Source: an uncultured Pelagibacteraceae bacterium (GTDB taxonomy: Bacteria > Pseudomonadota > Alphaproteobacteria > Pelagibacterales > Pelagibacteraceae). From it: a stretch of 64,000 bases of DNA. Each line of letters begins with the position of its first letter. The first letter of the stretch is position 1. A program made the translations under genes and the position numbers. Positions 32,781-42,386 of this stretch are shown here, one piece after another. The notes below the pieces were generated by a model. That model was not told the DNA's origin. It searched no databases and saw only the letters and a list, made by a program, of their open reading frames with translations. The stretch is from assembly GCA_902515095.1 (NCBI GenBank), contig CABXTC010000001.1:75196-139195 (forward strand). The letters run 5' to 3'.

Positions 32781-34109
32781 ATGACAAAAAAAAGAAATAA
32801 CCCAGAAACTATAGCTATACATGGTGGGGACTATAGAAGTGATCCAGCTACAAATGCTGTAGCAGTTCCAATCTATAGAACTACATCGTATCAATTTAAT
32901 AGTGTGGATCATGCAGCTAACCTCTTCGCATTAAAAGAGTTTGGAAATATCTATACAAGGATAATGAACCCCACTAATGATGTTTTAGAAAAAAGAATTG
33001 CTGCTTTAGAAGGAGGCTTGGCTTGTCTAACAGTGGCCTCTGGACAAACCGCATCACTATTTTCAGTATTAAATGTTGCTCAAGCTGGAGATAATATTGT
33101 TAGTTCAACTGACCTTTATGGTGGTACCGTATCCTTATTTACCCACACATTAAGTAAACTTGGAATAGAAATAAGATATGCTGATCCAAAAGATCCTAAA
33201 AATTTTGAAAAAAAAGTTGATGATAAAACGAGAGCATTTTATGGAGAAACTTTGCCTAATCCTTATTTAAGAGTATTTCCGATTAAAGAAGTTTCAGATA
33301 TTGGTCGAAAATATAATATACCTCTTATAATGGATAATACAGCCGCTCCAGTTATATGTAAACCTATTGAGCATGGTGCTGCTGTAGTAATTCATTCTCT
33401 AACTAAGTACATAGGAGGTCATGGTACTGCTATTGCAGGTAGTATAGTAGATAGTGGCAATTTTGATTGGACCGCAGATCCTAAGAGGCAACCACTGTTT
33501 AATGAACCAGATGCTAGTTACAATGGAGCAGTTTGGGGTAAAGTTGTACCTGAGCTTACTGGAGCAAATGTTCCTTTTGCTGTAAGAGCAAGAGTTTGTT
33601 TATTGAGAGACTTAGGTTCAGCATGTTCTCCAGATAATGCTTTTGCCATTATTCAAGGACTTGAAACTGTAGCCCTTAGAATGAAACAGCATTGTTCTAA
33701 TGCTGAACAAGTTGTTAGTTTCCTTAAAAAACATAAAGAAGTAACTAAAGTTATTTATTCAACTGAACACGATAAACTTATAACTGATAGAGCAAAAAAA
33801 TATCTTAAAGGTGGAAATGGGCCTATGGTTGGCATTGAATTAAAAGGTGGTATTGAATCTGGTAAAAGATTTATAGAAGCTTTAAAAATGTTTTATCATG
33901 TAGCAAATATTGGGGATGCTAGAAGTTTAGCTATTCATCCTGCAAGCACTACTCATAGTCAATTAAATGAGAAAGAATTAGCTGCATCGGGTGTTACTCA
34001 AAGTTATGTGAGATTGTGTATAGGTTTAGAACACATAGATGATATAGTTGATGATTTAGATCAAGCACTAAGCAAATCTTCGAGAGGAAATTTAAAGGCT
34101 GTTAGTTAG
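32781..34109 (+). CDS. metY: O-acetylhomoserine sulfhydrylase
   Basis: PLP enzyme (442 aa) that makes homocysteine from O-acetylhomoserine and sulfide. N-terminal ETIAIHGG, TRIMNPTNDVLEKRIAALEGG, and the PLP lysine in VIHSLTKYIGGHG; the SAxATTHxQL-like block reads HPASTTHSQLN. The order of homoserine made by hom (divergent, nearby) and metY suits direct sulfhydrylation for methionine. It is likely shut off by SAM through the leader riboswitches. The end overlaps ctaA by eight bases, tail to tail. Confidence 0.95.
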   Translation: MTKKRNNPETIAIHGGDYRSDPATNAVAVPIYRTTSYQFNSVDHAANLFALKEFGNIYTRIMNPTNDVLEKRIAALEGGLACLTVASGQTASLFSVLNVAQAGDNIVSSTDLYGGTVSLFTHTLSKLGIEIRYADPKDPKNFEKKVDDKTRAFYGETLPNPYLRVFPIKEVSDIGRKYNIPLIMDNTAAPVICKPIEHGAAVVIHSLTKYIGGHGTAIAGSIVDSGNFDWTADPKRQPLFNEPDASYNGAVWGKVVPELTGANVPFAVRARVCLLRDLGSACSPDNAFAIIQGLETVALRMKQHCSNAEQVVSFLKKHKEVTKVIYSTEHDKLITDRAKKYLKGGNGPMVGIELKGGIESGKRFIEALKMFYHVANIGDARSLAIHPASTTHSQLNEKELAASGVTQSYVRLCIGLEHIDDIVDDLDQALSKSSRGNLKAVS

Positions 34110-35118
34110 TAGTAGTATTTATATAAAAAAAATAAATACATGAACTAACTAAAAATATTGAACTTATTTGGTGCATAGAGGCAATTAAGATCTGTGCACC
34201 ATTAAGAATAGTAAGAATACCTAAAACTATTTGTAATATAATAAAAAATCCAAGAAAATTTATAGATTTGTATAAATCATGCATCTTATTTTTATATATC
34301 TTAAAAAGAATAAATAGATAAAAAATTCCTATTATATATGCCAAGTTTCGGTGAATAAATTGCACAAGTGATGGATCACTTAAAGCGGCAATTTCAAATA
34401 GGTTATTAATTCGATTATCATCTGGAAAATATGAGTAACCCATTAAAGGCCATGAATTATAAATTTTCCCAGCATCCATACCTGAAACAAATGCACCAAC
34501 TAAAATTTGAATAAAAATCAAAATTAAAAAAGATAATGGAATAAACATATTTAATTTATTTGAAATATTTCCAATTTTATTGATTTTAAGATAGTTCCAA
34601 TAAATTAAAGATAAAATTAGAAAAGCAATTAACAAATGTGCTGATAATCTGAAATGGCTCACATCAATTCTGTTTATTAGTCCACTACTAACCATGTACC
34701 AACCAATAAAACCCTGAAAGCATATCAGTAAAAAAATAAAATATAGACCAAATAAATTGGTAAATTTTATTTTAAAAGAGAAATATATCAGTGGTAATAA
34801 GAATCCTATGCCAATAAGTCGGCCAAGAAATCTGTGAGCCCATTCCCACCAGAAAATAATTTTGAATTCATTCATCGTCATATTGTAATTTTGTAATTTA
34901 AATTCAGGAATTTCTTTATAAAGATTAAAATATACAGTCCATTCATTTGTGTTAAGTGGTGGAAAAAAACCAGAAAATAATTCCCATTGAGTTATTGACA
35001 AACCTGAGTCAGTTAATCTTGTTAAGCCCCCAACTACAATCATTATTGATACAATCCAAAACATTGTAATTAACCAAATGGACAATTGATTATTAATTTT
35101 TGTATTTGCTGTATACAT
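34102..35118 (-). CDS. ctaA: Heme A synthase (CtaA/Cox15)
   Basis: Oxidises heme O to heme A for the aa3-type cytochrome oxidase. 338 aa, eight helices. The conserved blocks of the proteobacterial type-2 (Cox15) form are VGGLTRLTDSGLSITQWE, WWEWAHRFLGRLIG, DVSHFRLSAHLLIA, GAFVSGMDAGKIYNSWPLMG and VQFIHRNLAYI, including the heme-ligand histidines. Convergent with metY; 43 bases from the divergent chorismate mutase start. Confidence 0.95.
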   Translation of the reverse strand: MYTANTKINNQLSIWLITMFWIVSIMIVVGGLTRLTDSGLSITQWELFSGFFPPLNTNEWTVYFNLYKEIPEFKLQNYNMTMNEFKIIFWWEWAHRFLGRLIGIGFLLPLIYFSFKIKFTNLFGLYFIFLLICFQGFIGWYMVSSGLINRIDVSHFRLSAHLLIAFLILSLIYWNYLKINKIGNISNKLNMFIPLSFLILIFIQILVGAFVSGMDAGKIYNSWPLMGYSYFPDDNRINNLFEIAALSDPSLVQFIHRNLAYIIGIFYLFILFKIYKNKMHDLYKSINFLGFFIILQIVLGILTILNGAQILIASMHQISSIFLVSSCIYFFYINTTTN

Positions 35119-35161
35119 GTAGGGATAAATATAATAATTTTAAGATTACCCAAATATATAA

Positions 35162-35452
35162 ATGTCGCCATTAAAAAGAAAAAAACTTAATAAAATCAGA
35201 ACAGAATTGGATAAATTAGATAATTCTCTCATCAAGGTTATAAAAAAAAGGACAAATCTTGTAAAAAAAGTCTTAGAATTAAAAGATAAAAAAAATCAAA
35301 TTATCGATTCAAAAAGAATTAAGTTAATACTTAAAAATATAAGAAAAAAGTCTATCGCAAATAAGATTGACCCAAAAATTACAAATAGAATATGGAAAAA
35401 TATGATTTGGTCCTACATAGATTACGAAAAAAGAAACTTTAAAAAAAAATAA
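35162..35452 (+). CDS. Chorismate mutase (AroQ type)
   Basis: 96-aa all-helical protein converting chorismate to prephenate for Phe/Tyr synthesis. The AroQ pattern is visible: LNKIRTELDKLDNSLIKVIKKRTNLVKKVLELKDKK with the active-site Arg and Lys residues, and a second helix with DSKRIKLIL. Very lysine-rich, as expected for this genome. It stands alone between ctaA and the convergent rpmG, with no bases between its stop and that of rpmG. Confidence 0.85.
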   Translation: MSPLKRKKLNKIRTELDKLDNSLIKVIKKRTNLVKKVLELKDKKNQIIDSKRIKLILKNIRKKSIANKIDPKITNRIWKNMIWSYIDYEKRNFKKK

Positions 35453-35644
35453 TTATTTACTATGAGGAGGAAGTTTTTTTTCTACAAATATTTCGTGTTT
35501 TCTTGTGCTTGGATTGTACTTTCGGGCTGAAAGTTTTACCTTAGCCTTTTCTCCTCCAGCAGGTTTTTTCACATAATAAAAAAAAGAGCTGTCAGGTTTG
35601 CTCTCTGGAACCAATCTGACTTTTACGTGTGTTTTTTTTGCCAT
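35453..35644 (-). CDS. rpmG: 50S ribosomal protein L33
   Basis: 63 aa. The C-terminal RKYNPSTRKHEIFVEKKL matches the L33 signature (KKYDPxxRKHVxFKExKL) and the N-terminus THVKVRLVPES with a FFYYVKKP strand fits. No cysteines, so it is the zinc-free form. It overlaps the merR gene by one base. Confidence 0.9.
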   Translation of the reverse strand: MAKKTHVKVRLVPESKPDSSFFYYVKKPAGGEKAKVKLSARKYNPSTRKHEIFVEKKLPPHSK

Positions 35645-36027
35645 TATTTATTATCTTTCAAGTTTTTTACAATTTTAGAAATATTTATTATTTTATCTTT
35701 AACCTTTTGAGATCTTATAGAATTATTTGAAATTTCGTCAAGATCTAAAGATTCTTTATTATCTGTATTATTTAAGATTTTTTTTACTCCATTTATCGTC
35801 ATTCCCTGATCCTTTAGAAGAAATTTTATTTTTTTTAAAATATCAACGGTTTTTTGATCATAATATCTTCTATTTGAGTTTAGTAGTTTCGGTTTTATTT
35901 GTTTAAATTGTTTTTCCCAAAAACGAATAGTATGAGTTGATAATAATCCATTTTTTTTTGATTTTAATTGAAGAATTTTCGCTACCTCACCAATTGTTTT
36001 ATAAGCATTATCAGATTTATTATTCAT
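35644..36027 (-). CDS. MerR-family transcriptional regulator
   Basis: 127 aa from the ATG at 36027; the track start adds 18 residues inside ihfA that do not belong to the domain. N-terminal winged helix: TIGEVAKILQL, THTIRFWEKQFKQIKPKLLNSNRRYYDQ, then the helix KIKFLLKDQGMTINGVKKIL. No metal-binding cysteines are seen. A MerR gene after ihfA in the plsX operon is standard in alphaproteobacteria; the target is unknown. Confidence 0.9.
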   Translation of the reverse strand: MNNKSDNAYKTIGEVAKILQLKSKKNGLLSTHTIRFWEKQFKQIKPKLLNSNRRYYDQKTVDILKKIKFLLKDQGMTINGVKKILNNTDNKESLDLDEISNNSIRSQKVKDKIINISKIVKNLKDNK

Positions 36028-36316
36028 TTTTTTTATTAATAAATTCCTTAAATTCTTTTGAAGGTTTAAATAAAACAACATACCTACTTGAAATTAATTT
36101 TGTTTCTTTTGTTTTGGGATTTCTTCCAATTCTTGATTTTTTTTGTCTTATTAAAAAAGTACCAAATTTTGATAATTTTAACTTTTTTTCGATCTTAATG
36201 TTTTGAATTATTGTTAATAAGAAATCATTTACTAGATTTTCTGAAATTTGTTTTGAAAAACCTAATTGCATGTATATTGAATTAACTAAATCTTTTTTAG
36301 TTAAGTTTATTCTCAT
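36020..36316 (-). CDS. ihfA: Integration host factor alpha subunit
   Basis: 98-aa DNA-bending protein of the HU/IHF family. LTKKDLVNSIYMQLGFSK, the LKLSKFGTFLIRQKKSRIGRNPKTKE block with the DNA-intercalating RNPKT turn, and SSRYVVLFKPS. The alpha assignment is by position downstream of plsX. The plsX stop is only four bases from its start, leaving no room for the fabH that usually lies here. Confidence 0.9.
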   Translation of the reverse strand: MRINLTKKDLVNSIYMQLGFSKQISENLVNDFLLTIIQNIKIEKKLKLSKFGTFLIRQKKSRIGRNPKTKETKLISSRYVVLFKPSKEFKEFINKKNE

Positions 36317-36320
36317 ACTA

Positions 36321-37322
36321 TTAAATATTACGTTTTATTTTTTTTATCAAATTTCCTTTTACAATTCTATTGCAAACATCTAAAGAATTTGAAAAACCAA
36401 TAAAATCAGTCCCACCATGACTCTTAACTACTGGTGAGTCTAATCCTAAAAAAATTGCTCCATTATATAATCTTGGATCTAAACGTTTTTTAAACTTATT
36501 TAGGTTCGAATAGTTTAAAAGTGCAGAAATTTTTCCCAAAATTGTGTCTGTCATTGATTTCTTTAGTTCTTTTATAATAAAATTAGCTGTACCCTCCGCT
36601 GTCTTAAGGGCAATATTGCCTGTAAACCCATCAGATATGATTACATTTATTTCACCATCCATTATTTGATTACCTTCGATATATCCTGCAAAATCATAAT
36701 TTGAGGATTTTTTATTATTTAAGATCTTAAAAGTTTCTTTTATAGTTTCATTTCCTTTCAGTTCTTCAGATCCAATATTCAATAAACCTATATTTGGTTT
36801 TTCATTTGGATATAGAGAAGTATATAAAGATGCACCCATAATTGAAAAATCTAATAAATTTTTTGAACTGCATTCAATGTTGGCCCCTAAATCTAAGACA
36901 ACACTCATACCGCTTTTATTAGGCCATAGAGCTGAAAGTGCTGGTTTGTCAATATTTCTTATCATTTCGAGATTTAATTTTGCAATGACTAAAAGAGCAC
37001 CTGTATTTCCAGCAGATATTATAATATCAGTCTCTCTTTTTTTTACACTTTCGATTGCTAGCCACATACTGGTATCTTTGCCTCTTTTAGCTGCCTCTAA
37101 AGGACTATCTGTGCTACGGACAAAATTTTCTGTGTGAATAATTTCAAAACTATTAGTATTAATTTTATTATCAATTAATTTATCAATCTCTTTTTTGTTA
37201 CCAAAAATTTTAAAATAAACATTTTTATTTTTATAATGATTGTGAATAATTCCATCAATCACTTTCTTTGGTGAGTTATCACCTCCCATTGCATCAACTG
37301 CAATTTTTACAATATCCGACAT
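36321..37322 (-). CDS. plsX: Phosphate acyltransferase PlsX
   Basis: 333 aa. Converts acyl-ACP to acyl-phosphate for the PlsY route of phospholipid synthesis. Conserved blocks are IAVDAMGGDNSPKKVIDG, IISAGNTGALL, GMSVVLDLGANIECS, DGFTGNIALKTAEGTANFI and LGLDSPVVKSHGGTD. It follows rpmF, as usual. Confidence 0.96.
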   Translation of the reverse strand: MSDIVKIAVDAMGGDNSPKKVIDGIIHNHYKNKNVYFKIFGNKKEIDKLIDNKINTNSFEIIHTENFVRSTDSPLEAAKRGKDTSMWLAIESVKKRETDIIISAGNTGALLVIAKLNLEMIRNIDKPALSALWPNKSGMSVVLDLGANIECSSKNLLDFSIMGASLYTSLYPNEKPNIGLLNIGSEELKGNETIKETFKILNNKKSSNYDFAGYIEGNQIMDGEINVIISDGFTGNIALKTAEGTANFIIKELKKSMTDTILGKISALLNYSNLNKFKKRLDPRLYNGAIFLGLDSPVVKSHGGTDFIGFSNSLDVCNRIVKGNLIKKIKRNI

Positions 37323-37340
37323 TTTAAAATATTAGATTAT

Positions 37341-37523
37341 TTAGTCCTTTGGGTCTATAACTTGACGACCTTTGTACATACCTGTTTTTAAATCTAAATG
37401 ATGAGACAGCCTATATTCTCCTGATTTTTTATCCTCAACAACATTCTTTGATGAGAATTTCATATTTTGAGCTCTTCTCATACCTGTTCTAGATGGAGTT
37501 TGTTTTCGTTTAGGTACAGCCAT
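37341..37523 (-). CDS. rpmF: 50S ribosomal protein L32
   Basis: 60 aa. [18 protein letters not shown] at the N-terminus is diagnostic; the [15 protein letters not shown] segment fits the alphaproteobacterial form without zinc cysteines. It starts two bases after the Cbp3-like gene; the DUF177 (yceD) gene that normally precedes rpmF is absent. Confidence 0.95.
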   Translation of the reverse strand: MAVPKRKQTPSRTGMRRAQNMKFSSKNVVEDKKSGEYRLSHHLDLKTGMYKGRQVIDPKD

Positions 37524-37525
37524 AA

Positions 37526-37987
37526 TTATTGGTTAATTACACTTTTTAAGTAAGAATTCAAAGTTTTTTTTGATAAATTATCCAAATATTTGTCAAAATA
37601 TTCTACTAATTCATCGATATTAGTGAAATTTTCTAAAAATTTTGAAATAATATCCCTTTTTTTATCAACACCTATATCATTCCAAAAATGAATATCTGAA
37701 ATAATTGCGTGAAAAACGTTAATGTAATCTTTCATTTTCTTGTTTATTGATTGATCACCATAACCGATTTCTCTTATACTTAGTTCTAATTGTCTAAAAT
37801 TAAAATCATATATTTCTTGGAGTTCTTTTTCATTTTCCTCACTTTTAAAATTTTTTAAAAAGAAGGCAAAATGTAAAAGAAAAATAATCAAACGATCATT
37901 AAAACTATCTTGTTTACTAAGGTTTTTATAAAGTAATTTATTTGTAGTTAATTTGATTAAATTGTTATAAAAATTTATATAATTCAT
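37526..37987 (-). CDS. Ubiquinol-cytochrome c chaperone family protein (Cbp3-like)
   Basis: 153 aa. Matches the Ubiq_cyt_C_chap family by pattern: [56 protein letters not shown]. In mitochondria Cbp3 assists cytochrome b synthesis and bc1 assembly. In alphaproteobacteria the gene is commonly divergent from bamE and upstream of the rpmF operon, as here. Only three bases separate the two divergent start codons. Confidence 0.85.
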   Translation of the reverse strand: MNYINFYNNLIKLTTNKLLYKNLSKQDSFNDRLIIFLLHFAFFLKNFKSEENEKELQEIYDFNFRQLELSIREIGYGDQSINKKMKDYINVFHAIISDIHFWNDIGVDKKRDIISKFLENFTNIDELVEYFDKYLDNLSKKTLNSYLKSVINQ

Positions 37988-37990
37988 TTC

Positions 37991-38455
37991 ATGAAAATAT
38001 TATTAATTATTTTAACTTTATTTTTAACTAATTGTAAATTAAATAAAATTGTAAATCACCACGGAATACATAATTTAGAGATAAAAAGTAAAGAACTTTC
38101 AATAGATAGATCCAACGTTAATGATATTAAAAAAATTCTTGGGCCACCGTCTTCAACCAGTTATTTTAATAACGACATATTTATTTATATAGAAAGAAAA
38201 ACATCAAATTCAAAATTACTTAAACTTGGAAAGAAAAAATTAATTGCAAATAATGTTCTATTATTAGAGATTGATAAAAGAGGTATGTTAGTTAAGAAAA
38301 AATTACTTAATAAAGACGATATTAATAAACTAAGACTTTCAAGAAAAGAAACTGAAATTACTACAAGTCAGGATTCGTTTGTGATAAAAGCCTTATCTGG
38401 TGTTTTAGACAAAATGGATGATCCCCTTGGAAAAAAAAGAGGATCATTAAAATAA
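37991..38455 (+). CDS. bamE: Outer-membrane assembly lipoprotein BamE (SmpA/OmlA)
   Basis: 154 aa. Lipoprotein signal with lipobox FLTNC (Cys at 15), then the SmpA/OmlA fold: SNVNDIKKILGPPSSTSYFNNDIFIYIERK. A component of the BAM complex that inserts outer-membrane beta-barrels. The lipobox fixes the start, three bases from the divergent Cbp3-like start. Convergent with hppA, four bases apart. Confidence 0.88.
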   Translation: MKILLIILTLFLTNCKLNKIVNHHGIHNLEIKSKELSIDRSNVNDIKKILGPPSSTSYFNNDIFIYIERKTSNSKLLKLGKKKLIANNVLLLEIDKRGMLVKKKLLNKDDINKLRLSRKETEITTSQDSFVIKALSGVLDKMDDPLGKKRGSLK

Positions 38456-38459
38456 TTAT

Positions 38460-40565
38460 CTATCCAGCTATAACAGCAAGCAACAATAAAGCGACTATAT
38501 TTGTAATTTTAATCATAGGATTTACTGCAGGACCAGCTGTATCTTTGTATGGATCGCCTACTGTGTCACCTGTAACAGCTGCTTTGTGGGCTTCAGAACC
38601 CTTTCCACCGTGATTTCCATCTTCAATAAACTTTTTTGCATTGTCCCAGGCGCCACCACCTGCTGTCATTGATACTGCAACAAATAGTCCTGTAATAATT
38701 ACACCAAGCAACATTGCACCAACAGATGCAAGTGCTGCTACTTGACCACCAATTGATAGAATTACAAAATATAAAACTACAGGAGAGAGAACAGGTAATA
38801 ATGAAGGAATAATCATTTCCTTAATTGCTGCAACAGTTAGTAAATCAACTAACTTTGCATAATCAGGTTTTTGCTTTCTTTTCATTATCCCAGGATATTT
38901 CTTAAACTGTCTTCTCACTTCTACAACAACAGCACCACCAGCTCTTCCAACGGCTTGCATACCCATGGATCCAAATAAGTATGGTAACATTCCTCCAATT
39001 AGTAATCCAACAACAACATATGGATTGGATAAGTCAAAAGTAACTACAATTCCTTCCAAAGCTGAACCTGCTTCTTTTGAAAAATGTTTTATATCTTCAG
39101 TGTACGCTGCAAATAAAACTAGCGCACCTAATCCTGCTGAGCCTATAGCGTAGCCTTTTGTAACTGCTTTTGTTGTGTTACCTACAGCATCTAATGCATC
39201 TGTAGTTTTTCGAACTTTTTTATCTAAATTAGACATCTCTGCAATACCACCAGCATTATCTGTAACTGGCCCATAAGCATCTAATGCTACAACCATGCCA
39301 GCCAAAGCAAGCATAGTTGTTACTGCTATCGCAATTCCAAATAGACCTGCAATCATATTGGTCGTTAAAATACCTGCAACTATTATGAGTGCTGGAATAG
39401 CTGTTGCTTCCATAGAAACAGCTAGACCTTGAATAACATTTGTTCCATGGCCTGTTGTTGATGAAAAAGCCACAGATTTAACTGGTCTATAACCAGTTCC
39501 AGTATAATATTCAGTAATCCAAATTAATAATCCTGTAATTACAAGACCAATTACACCACAATAATATAAATCCATTCCATTAAAAGTTTTGTCGTTAACC
39601 GTATATTCATTAGTAAAACCAATAACAAAATCTGTTACTGGCCATAAAATAGCTAACGAAGCTAAAGCAGAAACGATAAAACCTTTATATAATGCATTCA
39701 TAACATTATTACTTTTTCCAAGTTTTACAAAAAAAGTTCCAATAATAGATGTTATTAAACAGGCAGCACCTATTGTAAGAGGATAAATCATCATATTTAA
39801 ATCCCCCACAAAGAAAATTGATGATAAGACCATTGTCGCTACAATAGTCACAGCATAAGTTTCAAATAAATCTGCCGCCATTCCAGCACAGTCACCCACA
39901 TTATCTCCAACATTGTCAGCTATAACAGCTGGATTTCTAGGATCGTCTTCAGGTATTCCCGCTTCAACTTTCCCAACTAAATCTGCACCAACATCTGCAC
40001 CTTTTGTAAAAATTCCACCACCCAATCTTGCAAAAATCGAAATTAGCGATGCACCAAAACCTAGGGCAACTAGTGCATTAATAATTTCTCTATCTTCAAT
40101 ATTTAATTTTAATAACAAATAATAATAAACAGCTATTGCTAATAACGCTAAACCAGCTACCAACATACCAGTAACAGCACCTGATTTAAAAGCTACTGAG
40201 AGCCCTTGTGCTAGACCTTTTCTTGAAGCTTCAGCAGTTCTTACATTAGCCTCTACTGAAACTAACATACCAACATAACCAGCTATACCTGATAAAGATG
40301 CACCAATTAAATAACCAAGGCCAACTAATGGACTAAATGCAATACTTACAATAACTAATACAACTACTCCAACTATGGAAATAGTTTTGTACTGTCTCGC
40401 TAAGTATGCTTTTGCTCCAATCTGTATCGCAGAAGCGATTTCTTGCATTTTTGAATTTCCAGCGCTAGAATTAAGAATATTTTTTCCAGTTAAATATCCA
40501 TAAACAATAGATAATAGACCCGCTACGATAGTGTATAATAATATAGTTTCAACTGTTTCGTTCAT
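38460..40565 (-). CDS. hppA: Membrane proton-pumping pyrophosphatase, K+-independent type
   Basis: 701 aa, about 16 helices. Hydrolyses pyrophosphate to pump protons out of the cytoplasm. Substrate site [13 protein letters not shown] and [17 protein letters not shown], plus the C-terminal [10 protein letters not shown] and [12 protein letters not shown]. The segment [10 protein letters not shown] has Lys and Thr at the two positions that mark potassium-independent enzymes. It stands alone and saves energy from biosynthetic pyrophosphate. Confidence 0.97.
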   Translation of the reverse strand: MNETVETILLYTIVAGLLSIVYGYLTGKNILNSSAGNSKMQEIASAIQIGAKAYLARQYKTISIVGVVVLVIVSIAFSPLVGLGYLIGASLSGIAGYVGMLVSVEANVRTAEASRKGLAQGLSVAFKSGAVTGMLVAGLALLAIAVYYYLLLKLNIEDREIINALVALGFGASLISIFARLGGGIFTKGADVGADLVGKVEAGIPEDDPRNPAVIADNVGDNVGDCAGMAADLFETYAVTIVATMVLSSIFFVGDLNMMIYPLTIGAACLITSIIGTFFVKLGKSNNVMNALYKGFIVSALASLAILWPVTDFVIGFTNEYTVNDKTFNGMDLYYCGVIGLVITGLLIWITEYYTGTGYRPVKSVAFSSTTGHGTNVIQGLAVSMEATAIPALIIVAGILTTNMIAGLFGIAIAVTTMLALAGMVVALDAYGPVTDNAGGIAEMSNLDKKVRKTTDALDAVGNTTKAVTKGYAIGSAGLGALVLFAAYTEDIKHFSKEAGSALEGIVVTFDLSNPYVVVGLLIGGMLPYLFGSMGMQAVGRAGGAVVVEVRRQFKKYPGIMKRKQKPDYAKLVDLLTVAAIKEMIIPSLLPVLSPVVLYFVILSIGGQVAALASVGAMLLGVIITGLFVAVSMTAGGGAWDNAKKFIEDGNHGGKGSEAHKAAVTGDTVGDPYKDTAGPAVNPMIKITNIVALLLLAVIAG

Positions 40566-40643
40566 ATAAACCTTAAGTTATTGGTTGTTAATTTTTTAAA
40601 GCCGGACAATACAAAAAAAGATAAAAAAGACAATCATTAACTT

Positions 40644-41603
40644 TCAAAATTGGTGCACATAACCTTTGTTATTAGGCTCTATTTGCTTACCTTTTGCATC
40701 AATAACGATTGATTTATTTTTACCAGATATGATTTTGCCAATTTTTGTTATTTTAACTCCTGTATTTTTTGAGATCTTTTTAATGATTCTGTCCTTATTT
40801 TTATTTGCTGTAAATAAAATTTGATAATCATCACCATTTGATACAATTTTTCTCTTTTTAAATTTTTTTATACTTATCAAATTACTCAAGTGTGAAGAAA
40901 TTGGGATTTCATCTTCATTTAATTGAAAAGAAATATTTTGTTTATTAATCATCTTTTTTAAATCATCAAAGAGTCCATCTGAAATATCAATAGAAGTATT
41001 TGCAAATTTAGACAAATGATTACATAATCTAATTTGTAATTCAGGTTGATAGTATTTATTTGTGAAAAAATTAGCAGTCTCTTTATTCAAATTTATTTTA
41101 TTCTTTAATATTTGGAGACCTATAAAACTATCACCCAAGTCACCTGTTACGTATATATTATCATTTAAACAAGCTTTATTTCTGTAAACTATTTTTTTTG
41201 AATAGCCTAAAGAAGTAAAAGTAAAACTTAATTTATTTGAAAATGTGGTATCACCACCACATAAATTCAATCCGTATTTTTTCTGTTCTTTTTTAAGTGA
41301 ATTAGAGATTTTGGATAAATTTTTTTTTGAGAATGTTTCTTTATTTCCAGATCCAGAAATAAAATAAAATTTAGGTTTAACTCCTTTACAAATTAAATCA
41401 GATATTGATGATCGCAAAATTTTCTTGATTACTAAATCAGGAGATTTAAAATTAACAAAGTGAGTTCCAATAATATAAGTATCTACAGATATTACTAGTC
41501 CTTTTGATTTATCAAAAAAAACATCATCATTTAGATTAAGTGCTGAAATGTTTTTTTTTGAAATTTTAGAAAAATAATTATTTATTAATTCAAATTCATG
41601 CAT
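40644..41603 (-). CDS. thiL: Thiamine-monophosphate kinase
   Basis: 319 aa, last step of thiamine diphosphate synthesis. MHEFELINNYFSK at the start, GDTTFSNKLSFTFTSLG, YVTGDLGDSFIGLQ, DISDGLFDDLKKM and NGDDYQILFTA are the ThiL/PurM-fold metal and nucleotide sites. It overlaps nusB by eight bases. The nusB-thiL order after ribH is classic. Confidence 0.95.
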   Translation of the reverse strand: MHEFELINNYFSKISKKNISALNLNDDVFFDKSKGLVISVDTYIIGTHFVNFKSPDLVIKKILRSSISDLICKGVKPKFYFISGSGNKETFSKKNLSKISNSLKKEQKKYGLNLCGGDTTFSNKLSFTFTSLGYSKKIVYRNKACLNDNIYVTGDLGDSFIGLQILKNKINLNKETANFFTNKYYQPELQIRLCNHLSKFANTSIDISDGLFDDLKKMINKQNISFQLNEDEIPISSHLSNLISIKKFKKRKIVSNGDDYQILFTANKNKDRIIKKISKNTGVKITKIGKIISGKNKSIVIDAKGKQIEPNNKGYVHQF

Positions 41604-42000
41604 TTTTTGATCTAAGTTTTTTTCCTAAATTATCTAACAAAGCATTTAGATATTTTGTTTGTGAATCTTCTAAGAAAAAATTGGATGAATTTAAATACTC
41701 TTTAATAATAATATTAATTGATAAATTTGGTTTATACATAAATTCGTAAGTTGCTGCTTTTAAAATTGTTTGCAAAATTTTATCTAATTTTTCAAAAGTA
41801 AAATCTTCACCAAGTTTGTTCTTTAATTCATCTAATATAAGATCATTTCTTTCAATTGTGCCATAAACAATATCTTTAATAAATTTTTTAAATCTATGCT
41901 TTGGAAAATCTAAATTATTCTCTTCATTAAAAAATTTACTATATAATTTTTGAATAATAATTACTCTTGGATTAGTTTGGGGACTGAATTGTGTTCTCAT
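41596..42000 (-). CDS. nusB: Transcription antitermination factor NusB
   Basis: 134 aa all-helical protein that works with NusE (S10) at boxA in rRNA operons. PRVIIIQKLYSKFF, the FIKDIVYGTIERND segment and the KILQTILKAATYEFM helix fit the family, with INIIIKEYLNSSNFF and KYLNALLDNLGKKL at the end. Start overlaps the ribH stop by four bases (ATGA). Confidence 0.92.
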   Translation of the reverse strand: MRTQFSPQTNPRVIIIQKLYSKFFNEENNLDFPKHRFKKFIKDIVYGTIERNDLILDELKNKLGEDFTFEKLDKILQTILKAATYEFMYKPNLSINIIIKEYLNSSNFFLEDSQTKYLNALLDNLGKKLRSKNA

Positions 42001-42386
42001 TTTTGGGACAGAACTGAAATGATAGCTTTTGCGGCTTCTGCTCCCTTTTTTTTTCTAGCTTTAGCTTGAGACATATTAAGACAAGTAATTATCCCATTGC
42101 CAATAGGTTTTTTACTTGTAACTGATAAATTCATAATTGCGTTTGTTGAGGCCTGCGAAATAAAATCAAAGTGAGGAGTTTTTCCTTTGATTACACAGCC
42201 GAGAGCTAAAAATGCATCATATTTATTTATGTTACGTGATATTGTTACAGGGATCTCGAAAACACCAGGAACTTTGATAGTATCAACTTTATTTGTTTTG
42301 GGTATGATATTTTTGGCGCTTTTAATTAACCCATCAGCAATATCTTTATAATAATTTGCTAAAATAATAAGAATTTTTTTTTTCAT
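41997..42386 (-). CDS. ribH: 6,7-dimethyl-8-ribityllumazine synthase
   Basis: 129 aa, joins the ribityl-pyrimidine to dihydroxybutanone phosphate. VPGVFEIPVTIS, LALGCVIKGKTPHFDFI with the catalytic His, and PIGNGIITCLNMSQA are conserved. It shares one base with the ribB gene and is within the nrdR-ribD-ribE-ribB-ribH-nusB-thiL run. Confidence 0.96.
   Translation of the reverse strand: MKKKILIILANYYKDIADGLIKSAKNIIPKTNKVDTIKVPGVFEIPVTISRNINKYDAFLALGCVIKGKTPHFDFISQASTNAIMNLSVTSKKPIGNGIITCLNMSQAKARKKKGAEAAKAIISVLSQK

Noticed and set aside
34102-34109. Frameshift or error at the metY/ctaA ends
   Set aside because: Both proteins end normally; an eight-base tail-to-tail overlap is in line with other junctions here.
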